From the NCBI GenBank assembly GCA_020912385.1, contig CP087219.1:1178001-1242000 (forward strand): 64,000 bases of DNA, given 5' to 3'. Every line of letters begins with the position of its first letter. Positions within the stretch are counted from its first letter, which is position 1. Source of the stretch: Neofusicoccum parvum (lineage: Eukaryota; Ascomycota; Dothideomycetes; Botryosphaeriales; Botryosphaeriaceae). The translations under genes and the position numbers were made by a program. Below, in pieces: positions 52,001 to 61,189 of this stretch. The notes beneath the pieces are model-generated. The model did no database searches. It saw only the letters and a list, made by a program, of their open reading frames with translations, and was not told where the DNA came from.

Positions 52001-54060
52001 GATGCAATGGTTTTGGGTGTGGATTTATTTTCCTCAAGTACGTTCGGAGATTCCTCGTCAGAGCTGTCGGGTTCGTCCGACTCAGAACCAGGTCCAAGGC
52101 TTTCCTTCAGCTTGTTCAGCTTCCACTTGTCCTCTTCAGACGGGGTTCGCAACCCAAGTCCAAGCTCGTCTAAGCCTAGCGACGCCATGGTGCCTTGCTT
52201 GGGCTTTTCTGACTGCTTCTGGTCTGGAGGCTTTGTTGTCCGCGGCTGAAGACCAAGATCTCGCAATATCGAGCCAGGTACATACTCTCGCGTGAACCTT
52301 TGATCCCGGGGTACTGCCTGGCTACGCTGGTTATGTGGATGCGCATAGCGGGCCATAGTTCTTGTACGACGTGGAGAGAAAGCTGCGGGTTGGGCCGTTC
52401 GCACTGGCGCCTTGTCACCAGCGTCGCTCTCTTGCTCAGAGGCCTCGTTTGATTTGTCTGCCGATTGCGGCTCAGAAGTTTCACTTGAGTCTGCCTCCGA
52501 TTCCCCATCTGGCTCGTCACCCGGGTCTGGAAAAGCGCCCTTCTCTTGTTCATCCACCTCAGATTCGAAATAATCCTCAGGGTCCGACTGCGGCGGTGTG
52601 GCATCCAACTCGATTGCCCCGTATGGCGTCACCTCTCCGTGGTCCGCCTCCGTTACAGCGCTTTTCTCTTCTTCCTCCCCATCCGTCTCAAATACCGAAG
52701 GGTCCTCCCCAGGATCCAACTTCTCCAGGGAGCCTGATTCTGTTGGGTTACTCCTATTTTCTCCATCCGCCTCTGATGTCGAAATATCATCCTCAAAGTC
52801 CAACTGAGGTGGTATGGCAGCTGGCTCGATCGACCCAGATGGCTTCACCTCCTCGTAGCCCACCTCGGACACAGCACCCTTACCCTCTTCAGTTTCCCCT
52901 TCGGACTCGGACGCTGAACTGTCCTCCTCACGGTTCGACAGCGCCAGCGTAGCGTCCGCCTCCATAGCTTCATGTGGATGAAGATTCTTATGGTTTGGTT
53001 GTGGTGTTCCTTGCGGCAAGAGGTCAACGAGATCGTCCTGTTGTTCCTGGAACCTTGTCTTTCCCTCGAGTTTCCTCTTTTTCTTGCTTGGCCTCTTGAA
53101 ATCAGACTCCTCTTCGTTCTCATCCAGGGCTGCCTCGGATGAAGAGTCTGTCTTCATGCCATTGGTATTGCTGCCTTGGGACGAGAAGCTGCCCCGCGTA
53201 TCAATAGACAGAGGTAGGTCCAGACTGAAGGCGTTAGAGCCTTCCGATCCTTCGTTTGGCAAGCCCTGCTCTACGCCAAGCTTTCGCTGTTTCCCCCGCT
53301 TTCTCTCGAGGGTTCGCAACCGCTTGAGTTGTCTCTTACTCCCATTTGCAATTGACTCTGTTGTGTATGCCGAGAGGGCAGTCGCTTGGGGAGGCTTCGG
53401 TGTTGTTGTTGTTGCGATTGTGCTTTTGGCTTTATCCGCAACAGACCGTGGGCGTTTTCTCTTTAGAGATGGTTCTGGAGGAGCCTGAGTAGATGAAAGC
53501 GGTGAAGTCTTCATTTTCGGCTCGTATCTAGCCTTGGACATTGACTCGGATTTCTTTACCTTTGGGGCCGAAGCCCCGTTGACAGCAGGCCTTTGGGCAG
53601 ATGTAGCTTTGCTATCTGCTTGGCTGTCAGGATCTTCTTGTGCATCGCCATGGTCAGAATCTTCTCTCTTTCTATTCTTCTCGGTGTCTTGAGGCGTGGA
53701 TGCACCAACAAGCTTCTTAGCTTCGTTCACGTAGTCTTTGACGACGCTGTCCGCGAGACCCTTCCCTCGCGCAAACGCGCCTACATCATCCAAGTACCGC
53801 TGAAGCCAATGTTCTGTATTCAATGGATGCCTGCGCGCGTAGCTCAGGACGCTCGATTTGAGAAGCGTCGCTTGAATTCTCGGCGGGAGGGCGGATGCCG
53901 GCGCGGACAGAGAGGACAAAGCGGGGTCGCGTTGCGGCGGCGCATCGGACGCAAGGGAGAGCGAGGCGGGGGAGTTGAGGGTGGTTGGGGTCAACGACGC
54001 GTCGGGTTTCTTCTTGCTCCGCCTGGGGTTCTTTCGCTTCTTCTGCTTGTCACGGTCCAT
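49027..54060 (-). CDS. MBD4-like HhH-GPD DNA glycosylase with giant acidic N-terminal region
   Basis: Single exon, 1677 aa from the ATG at 54060 (MDRDKQKKRKNPRRSKKK). The frame opens slightly earlier but without an ATG. About 1190 residues of Ser/Glu/Asp-rich disordered sequence with basic NLS-like patches precede a helix-hairpin-helix glycosylase domain at roughly 1200-1390: KPFQLLVAVIFLNKTKGAHA, FLRPLGLQNARARKLIDLAK, HLPGCGAYALDSWRIFC. The catalytic Asp expected in this family is Asp1339 in ALDSW. The domain most resembles metazoan MBD4, which removes T or U opposite G in CpG context. No methyl-CpG-binding domain is evident. About 280 acidic residues follow the domain. Nuclear base-excision repair is the inferred role. 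Confidence 0.85.
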   Translation of the reverse strand: MDRDKQKKRKNPRRSKKKPDASLTPTTLNSPASLSLASDAPPQRDPALSSLSAPASALPPRIQATLLKSSVLSYARRHPLNTEHWLQRYLDDVGAFARGKGLADSVVKDYVNEAKKLVGASTPQDTEKNRKREDSDHGDAQEDPDSQADSKATSAQRPAVNGASAPKVKKSESMSKARYEPKMKTSPLSSTQAPPEPSLKRKRPRSVADKAKSTIATTTTPKPPQATALSAYTTESIANGSKRQLKRLRTLERKRGKQRKLGVEQGLPNEGSEGSNAFSLDLPLSIDTRGSFSSQGSNTNGMKTDSSSEAALDENEEESDFKRPSKKKRKLEGKTRFQEQQDDLVDLLPQGTPQPNHKNLHPHEAMEADATLALSNREEDSSASESEGETEEGKGAVSEVGYEEVKPSGSIEPAAIPPQLDFEDDISTSEADGENRSNPTESGSLEKLDPGEDPSVFETDGEEEEKSAVTEADHGEVTPYGAIELDATPPQSDPEDYFESEVDEQEKGAFPDPGDEPDGESEADSSETSEPQSADKSNEASEQESDAGDKAPVRTAQPAAFSPRRTRTMARYAHPHNQRSQAVPRDQRFTREYVPGSILRDLGLQPRTTKPPDQKQSEKPKQGTMASLGLDELGLGLRTPSEEDKWKLNKLKESLGPGSESDEPDSSDEESPNVLEENKSTPKTIASPPQLPFPARNSAQKLPDMPKQDTFPQKSDSESESESDSSESNSDSEPELDSEKSEPRTSRAVEEPSQPGAAVKSKSPTSSNPSVVESLHQSEYGKESPDPTQIPLPESNSEPDEGDKASHASPQSSVTHPGSKRARSNAAASASPLDTMIVDRSGSKDSTGSQRIPKSIVNNAKPAIGRFNCVRVYIERGISEDKEAARSAGRDVDEDNQGKDSPHDTSTDHDDQDIDERMSDSEDSLEADDRAYGDAKPTQGEFNGFGGKSNINRIKSSGIITISSISSSSQEGVGTDEEADDQQVNKFGDRPLRKRRRIGDTEPLTMTDTTRASRPIKRPRGTNGSGAFTSGSVVIESASPAKTTKTGPFSQLVSGTPKPTPNQETPRYRRGTSEDYPWIVTPQERRDVSDELIKSSARRSKAATVLEPRDSIPQVGDTTAAHVSSTPPTIEAAEKDNVSEPGSRVSSYDNEPKGFLRPDGSLSAQTRRTGLRSKHFKPPSGSQKPKRPPPGTVSSLPFPSVKASRFGLIQEELAHKPFQLLVAVIFLNKTKGAHAIPKFREFVARYPGPDEVAHANLTDVQLFLRPLGLQNARARKLIDLAKQWLVNSPRAGHRYRTMNYPTKGAQRDIKPFEILGDDDPRVAAFEIAHLPGCGAYALDSWRIFCRDPLRGVALDWNGAGVGDEGFEPEWKRVRPTDKELRAFLRWMWLREGWAWNSETGERRLASTEEARSAAERWRWDQERGEEVWVDGDDTDETQAATDGGDVDMADADADELLSGPHQHGKAGRVVITKAAPPTAFHGAVEDDDEADSVFDADDEDEDEAAADQLAQEANARPSQTELHNVTRPSQWQSRPSATAQEPSPTSTQHAVIRKEDDGAAAEEATSSSDAASASDEREDGATTADENGGNSSYGGVGGVARLFRRAERSAKHFFRGVVEETPQPESPAKKERRRAAADDNEEEAMVDSSPIEYRDDDDDEMEGADEHGDARQASPEL

Positions 54061-54868
54061 GGCGGAGCCAATCGACGCGGACAAACGCGAGAGCGGGTGT
54101 TCACGGAGCCGCGATCGCGCCGCGTCGCATTGAGCGTGTCGAGATGCCTGTGCTGTTCGGTCTAAGCCTCCTGTTCGTCGTGGGGTTGAGTTTGCGATAG
54201 CTGTAGAGGAAGAAGCTCGGACTGGGGCGGTTGCGACACTGTGTCGGGCGCGTGCGACGAGATGTTGCGCCGCAGAGGGTGCTGTCTGGCGTGAGTAGAC
54301 TGGGGTACGAGGGAGGCTCGGTCGCTATCGTGTGAGGGCAGCCCGAAGCAAGGCTGTAGAGTTTAGGGTTGTGTAGGAAAGCTTGTGGGTGGAGCTGTCA
54401 CTTTCAACGCCCATGTCTGTGGAAAAGCGACGGGCGTCCGTACGCGAGAACGCGACATCACGGCAGGGTCCATGCTCAGCACGTCCGTGCATCCGCACAG
54501 TCCAGCCACAGCAGTGGCGTCACCAGCATATCCAGCCACGAGTCAACATCTTACAGCACATACAATACGTTCTAAAATCCGTCATAAACTCATAGCTCGT
54601 CTAAAGCCCAGTATTTGATCCGTTCTCCATGCCCAGCCCAACCGTGCAAAAAGGAAACCAGTCATGTGCAGCGCCACTCGCTATGCTGGCGCCCACATGC
54701 AGTTCCCATCCTCCCCAGGAATCTTCGAATGTGCTTGTCTCTGGGTTATGTCTAGATTCTACGCTTGCAAAAAGCAGGGGACATAGCTGCGCACAGGGGG
54801 TACTCGTACAACAGAATCGAAGGAAAACGTGCAGTCTTAGCAACAGGGAGTAGTGAGCTTAAGACACA
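54061..54868. other. Intergenic region, no gene seen
   Basis: About 800 bp between the glycosylase start and the 3' end of the trehalose synthase subunit gene. No supported gene. Confidence 0.5.
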
Positions 54869-57795
54869 CTAGCCCGAGAGCTTGGCCAGCTTTTGAAGGA
54901 CCGATAGGAGACCTGAATTCGTGTCAATTACCGCCGCGACCAGCAGGGTAGTACTCAACTCACCAGTTGTGCCCTGAGTCATCGTAGCCATGGCCTCAGT
55001 GTTCCTAGTGCCTACGCTGACAGTCGTGACGTCCCTGATGACGCCAGATGTAGCAAGCTTGTTAGCCCAGCGGAATATGACCTCGTCCTCGCGGTCGTCT
55101 CCCGCAACGAGAAGGAAGTCGGCAGGTGAGGTGGCCTGCTTGTCCAGGTTGTTTCCGTGCAGCTTGTTGAAAATATGCGTCGCAGCGCTACCCTTGCTCC
55201 AGTCCAGCGGCTCGATGAGGATGCTCTTGTCAATCGGCACGGCGTGGACGTGGGCCGACTCGCACACGTCATTGATGTGGGTTGCGCATTCGCCAGCCTG
55301 GGTGGCAGCGGCGTCGAAGTCGTCTGCCTTGTCGTAGTGGAAGAACAGTGAGCAGTGACGCTCTTCGAGCCAGCTGCCCTCGACACGCTCCGTGTAATAT
55401 TGGAGAATGCCTTTGACACTGTCCTTCCACTCGTCAACCTTCGACGTATCAGCAAACGCCGTCCACCCCTCTTTACCGTACTCGCGGACAAAGCATCCGT
55501 TCTCGGCGATTATCCCGAGGCCAGGTACACGACTGAACAGGCGCTCCAGCTCTTCTGGGGTGCGGCCGCTCATGACGTAGACGATGTTCTTATCGTCCAT
55601 CAGAATTTCGTTCAGCGCATCAATGACTCGCTGCGGGCTAGTCATGATGATACTGGTCGGGGAGCCGTAAGACGCAAGAGTGCCTTCGTAGTCCAGAATG
55701 AAGATGCGGCGGTTAGATTGCTTGTACTTCTCGGCGAGCTGATTGACAGACAGACGAGGAATCGACATGGTGTCACGCATGAAGTGCTCCTCGTGAACTC
55801 TGGCAAGAGTCTTGGTCAGGGTTGTGCACCAGTACTCGCCAGTGTGGTGCATGACCACATTGCGAAGTCTAGTGTACCTGCGCTCCTTCTCGTCGGGATC
55901 CATCTCGAGCGCAGTCTTGATGGCCTCGGCGCACTTCTGGTAGTCCCAGGGGTTGACAGAAAGCTCGTGGCCGTTGAAAATCGACGCGCTGCCAGTGAAC
56001 TCGCTGAGGATCAGCGGGCCGCATTTCTTCTCGCTGGCCTTGCCATCTTGGCAAGCAATGTACTCGTGCGCCGTAAGGTTCATGCCCTCACGAAGACTCG
56101 TGACCATGAGAGCATCAGCCACTGACAGCAAGGCAACATACTGAGAGAAGGAAATGTCCTGCCTGAGGAACACGAGCGGCTGATGGGCGAGTGTCGAGTG
56201 CGTGGACTCGATACGAGTCACAATGTCGGAAACAGTCATGGCGAGCTCAGAGTTTTCGGTTGTTGACGTGGCAACTTGAATCATGACAACCTGCATCGAG
56301 ACGTGTCAGCAGCATCTGAACTCGGCGTGCCAAGAGGAGTACATCGCATCTACTCACCTTCTCCCGATACTCCGGGTACTTGTTCAAGAAGAGCTCGAAG
56401 GCCAACAGCTTCTGCCGCACACCACGAACTGCATCTAGCTTGTCCCGAGCAACGATGAGCTGTTTGCCTTTGTACCTCTCCTGCATCACTTGGATCCATT
56501 CGGTGACGGTTGGCTCTTCGCGAGCAGCTTGAAGTCCCTTTGGGTCGATACCGATGGGAAGCCAAGCAACATTGACAAACCTGTTCTCAAGCTGAACACC
56601 ATCATTGGTGGCTTCAACAACGAGGATGCGGCTGCATGTTTGGAGGAAGTGGTGTGCATACTCGCGCGACTGGAAGGCGACAAGATTCGCGCCAAGCATG
56701 CCCTCGAGGAGCTGCTTGCGCACGGCCAGACATCGGAAGACCTCAGACGACGGGAATGCAGTGTGCATAAAGAAGCCAATCTGAGCGTCAGGTAGCTTCT
56801 TCCGAACCATTCCTGGAACAAGAAGGAGGTGGTAGTCGTGGATCCAGATGATGTCACCGCGCTTGTAGCTCTTCACGATATTGTCCGCAAATGCCTGATT
56901 GACGTGCTCGTAGTAGATCCACGAGTGGTCCTCGTATGCCTTGCTCTTGGGGTGGTCGGGAATTTGATAGTGGAAGACCGGCCAGAGGATGGTCTTGCAG
57001 TAGTGAGCATAGTGGCCGTCGAAGTCGTTGTCTTCAACCCAGACGGCGAGTGCGTCGTACTCAGTCTCGAGCTTGTCATGGATTTCATCCTTCTTTTCGT
57101 CATCTAGAGCGTCCGTGGGGAAGCCCACGGTGCCAACCCAGAAGACATCCTGCATGGTGCCCGCATTGATAGCAGCGCGGACTGCGTTGGCCAGACCGCC
57201 GTTGCCCTGCACGGCCGGCTCGACAGTCCAGTCCGAGGACCATCGCTGCCTGGAGCCACTCGAGCCCCGAGCACTGCTGCTGATGCTGGCCCTCTTCGGA
57301 GACCGACGAGACCTGCGCTGAGCAGCCATCTCCTGCGCCTTTGAGTATTTCAGAATATCGTCGGGCGGTGGGGCGGCTGCGCGTGATCGCGGCTGGTTGA
57401 AGAAGAGGCCGCTGCCCCACTCCGGGACATGGGCATCGCTGCGGACAAGCGATCGCGGGTCATGGGGCTTCGGGAAGTGAGTCTGGACGCTGGGCTGCAC
57501 CTGGGCGAAGAACTCCTCGTGGCGGGCGGTTGCGGACGGGGTCGTAGGCGGCGTCGGCTGCGCGAAGAGACTAGCTTTTGGCTCCTTCAGATCGGTGGTG
57601 CTGTCCATGCGCGAGACCATGCGAGGCGGTGGGCTCGGGCGCCGGCTCGCGGGCGACGGCAGGTCATGGAAGTCGATCGTGTAGGGTAAGAAGCTGTGGA
57701 AAATGTGGCGTGAGTCATTGGATGCTGCGTGGGCGGCGGGTGGAAGAAGATCAGAGTGGAGTCGGCACTCACAGTGATACTACAAAGGTCGGCAT
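54869..57795 (-). CDS. TSL1: Trehalose synthase complex regulatory subunit, TSL1/TPS3 type
   Basis: Predicted 909 aa: a GT20 (trehalose-6-phosphate synthase-like) domain followed by a trehalose-phosphatase-like HAD domain. Exons inferred: 57795-57773 (a 23-nt first exon, MPTFVVSL), 57693-56358, 56290-54964, 54912-54869. The first join gives MPTFVVSLFLPYTIDFHD. Landmarks: DWTVEPAVQGNGGLANAV, DVFWVGTVGFPTD, WIHDYHLLLVPGMVRKKLP, SLREGMNLTAHEYIACQ. The usual DRLD...K-G catalytic pair reads DKLDAVRG, and the HAD nucleophile motif reads DYEGT (second Asp replaced by Glu). Both changes fit the non-catalytic regulatory subunit rather than Tps1 or Tps2. Cytosolic. The last intron is 51 nt and open in frame. 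Confidence 0.9.
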
Positions 57796-60700
57796 TGTGG
57801 ATGCAGACGGGCAGCAGTGGCCCAGGTCGTGATGGACGAAGCGTGCGGCGGATCAGATGCTGAGGGCGAGCCGGGAAGCTGTGGGAGCTGCGCGTCTCTC
57901 GGCGGCGGAGCGGGAGGGCGGGCGACGCGGCCAGAGAAGGCGACTGCGGGGCGTGGAGTAGAAATGCGGTTGGCAGGGCGGGTTGGAGAGAAGGAATTCA
58001 GCAGCTGTCCAGCAACGGGCAAGCAAGAGCGCAGCGCAGCGTCGTCGCTTCTTTCGTCACTTGGTCCGGGCCACCCTAAAAACAACGGTTGGGCGAGCAG
58101 GGATGTGGGTAGCTCCCACTAGCGCCGAAGCTGCGGCGCCTCGCCCCGTGCGGTGCGATGCGGCCCTGCCTGTCTGGACGAGCCCACGCCAGCCCACGCC
58201 AACGCTGCGCAACCAGCGACCCAACACGCCCCAGACTGGTTCCTGGCCGCAAATGCCCCCTCCGGGCGCCCGCCCGCCGTCTCCGCTGCGCCCTGCTTGC
58301 CCGACGTGGAGCAGCATCAACATGACGCAGCCCGTCACACGCGGCGTGAGCCCAGCACGGCGTGTCCGCGGTCCCGGCTCGAAGTTTCCAGGCTGGACGG
58401 GCTGACGCAACGGTCGATTTGCCTGCCATGCCTGCGATCGCCAGGCACCGGGTTTGCTGCGTGCCCTACATCAGCCTGCAGCCGGCGCACGCGTGCCGGC
58501 CGCCCGCATCTGCGATGGAGGGAGACGCAGCTTTCCCATGCCCTACTGCCAGCCGCTCGCAAATTCCGCATGCTGGCGCTCCCCGCAGCATGCGCATCTC
58601 GCACACAACCGAATTCCTGCGCCGCGCCACCGACAGAGGCGTCGGCGCCCACGTGCTCCACCCTCCTGCATTATTTCCAAGTCTTCTTTGCGCTTCTGTG
58701 CCGTGGCACTAGGCTTGTGCTACCGCAATCGTCCCCTCGGCCAGCGCGAGCCTGCGTGTCTCCGCCGCCGCCGACTTTTCCAGAATCTTCGCACCCGAGC
58801 TCGTGTGAAGACACCGAGCCCAGCCCGATGCACTGCTGGCCCCATCCGGATTGTCGACCGCTCACATCTCCAGCACGGCTGGGAATCGACGATGAGGAGC
58901 ACGTTCTGTCTGTCTGGCGACGGCATCGCTACATCACTGTTTACCGTGCCCAGCGAGTGATCTGCGGCCTTGGCACAAGGATATCTTGCCAAAAGCAAGA
59001 ACCTTTCCTCAGCCCCGGACTGCTCGAAGACCACAGCTTTTTGCATTGCGTCACAGGGATCGCCAAGCGTTGTTGCCCAACTGCACCCTCCGAGTTCTGC
59101 TTGCAATTGGCCATGTCTTTCCGGATCGAGCTCGCTCATCAGCTGTTCCACCAAAGCAGCCCCCATGGAAACGTTGTCCTCAAAATCTCAAGACGTCTCA
59201 TCTCTGACACACCGCCATCTGCCAGGTACCCAGCGCCTCTCTCGTCATCGTTGCCCCTCCGAGACAACTCTCCCCAAGAGGCTGCCAACAAGGCACACGG
59301 GGGATTTGATGACTTGTCCGTGTCAAATAAGGTTTGATGAGGCGGTTGTCGGGCAGCGAACCAGGTCAATTGGGCCACTCACTGCTACCTCAGGACAACT
59401 CCACGTTCCACGATGGCATGCAAGGCTCTCAGTGTCTGCAAGCAATGGGTCGTTTGACCGTTGACGGTGACTGTATTTTGGTTCCTTCGAGGCTCCCAAT
59501 GAAATTTCTCGAAGGGCGACACGCAACTTCAAACCCAAGACGACTCGGCCGACCATCAAACAAGAAATTACCACCGTTGTCACCACAGGCATCCATTTCC
59601 CGGAACAGGGCAAGGCCCGAGTTACCGCGCGGGAGCTAGGCAGCCGACTGGGTTCTAGGAGGACCCCAAGGACTCTATTCCGCTGCGGCTCGCCGGCCCC
59701 TTGGAGCCCAAAGTAAGGGACACAGCCAAGCAGGATCCTAGTTTCGGCCAGCTTTTCACTCACGTCTTGGCGAAGAAACTTCTGGCCCGCCATTATTAGC
59801 TAGCGACGGCAGTAGTATCTCATGCCGTAAGGCCGTGCAAATTATTTTTTTTTTTAAAAAAAAAACAGCAGGTTAGACGGCTTTGCGGAACAAACTGATT
59901 TGAACGACTCTTGTCAGCCCAGTCATCTGGGCATTCCATGGAAGGCAACAATCTGCAAGCCAACTCGAATGAAAAGTGTATGCAGCAAGCAACGTATTCC
60001 AGGCTGAAAATTCATTTTGGAATCCCGTTTTTTGCCACACCTTGCCACATCTGCCTACGACGCTATAGGCCCAGCTGCGCCACGCTGACATACTCTCTAA
60101 AAATAACAGGGTTACTCAACGTACATCAGAGAGAAGTCATGACTCTGAGTCGGCCGAAGCAGTTGAAAAGTCCCTGATGTGACGGTCCATCCACAGCCTT
60201 TCTCGAGCGACTTGTGTGCATGTCTTTATTTGTCCTACCTGAAGCCTGCGGGCTACAGATTTGACGTCATCTTAGAGGCGTGAGCAGGTCGTGTTTCGTG
60301 TTTAGATAACATGAAAGCGCCATAGTTCTAGATTTGGTAGAAGGCGAAATTCAATGAACAAAGTCCTCAGAACATAAAGTGAACACACGCCGATATCTCG
60401 TCCCAATTTTCTCCTACACACAGACTCAACAAGTCTATCCTTCTCACATATTTCTTAAACACCTCATCGACTGCAATGGAGCAACCGAAGAGCCTTCCAG
60501 AGGACATCCTCTCCAGCGACTTCCCGCCGTATTACTAAAACCATCAAAGTTTGCTGGGAAATCAATCCTCGCCCAGGTCACCACAAACGATAAGATTCAA
60601 TTTCATACATGGTCGATTCATCATCATTCATGTCGGCTCCCATATTCTTCGAGAGCGCAACCGCGCTCTGCAAGGCTTTGGCGTGTGCATACACGGTATG

Positions 60701-61189
60701 CCGACACCATAGATCCTAATGCAAATTACCCTCCACAAAGCTAATTAGTTCCCCAGCGCTCGCAGAAAACCAGAGCCATACTCCTCCCAGGTGTATATGT
60801 CCATTGATCCAGAACGCCAGAGACCCAAATCCGGATAAGCAGCCCATCCCACCCGTAGAATGAATAGACAAGAGACCCACATTTAAAACACCACGAGCAA
60901 TGTTGCTTAGCTTTCCACGCCGCCCTTTTTTTTCAGCCGTTACTGGTTTCGTTCGTTCGTGACTGAGCGCTCTCCAATCACCAAAAGACAAGATGTAAAA
61001 AACGGTGATAGAGGGGAAGAACAAGCATGACAAGTACAGCTCGCCCATTCAACCAGAACAAGCAAGAATACCGCCCGAAGATCAACAAAGAGATCCCCAC
61101 AAAAAGTGAAAGGCGAAAAGATAATAAGGTGGAGAAGGTGATTGGAGGTTTGGATAATAAGATATGTTCAATGAAGAGAAAGGATTTGT
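57796..61189. other. Long intergenic region, no gene supported
   Basis: About 3.4 kb. The first 1.5 kb is GC-rich with long but mutually overlapping frames (up to 394 aa) lacking any domain; the rest is closer to balanced. A T11-A10 palindromic homopolymer tract lies at 59845-59865. No tRNA or rRNA was recognised. Confidence 0.5.
59845..59865. repeat. T11-A10 self-complementary homopolymer tract
   Basis: Eleven T followed directly by ten A, a near-perfect palindrome, in a gene-free region. Such tracts exclude nucleosomes in fungi (established); its role here is unknown. Confidence 0.8.

Noticed and set aside
58153..59337. 394-aa open frame on the plus strand
   Set aside because: GC-rich DNA with competing frames on both strands, low-complexity content, no domain and no intron-exon logic.
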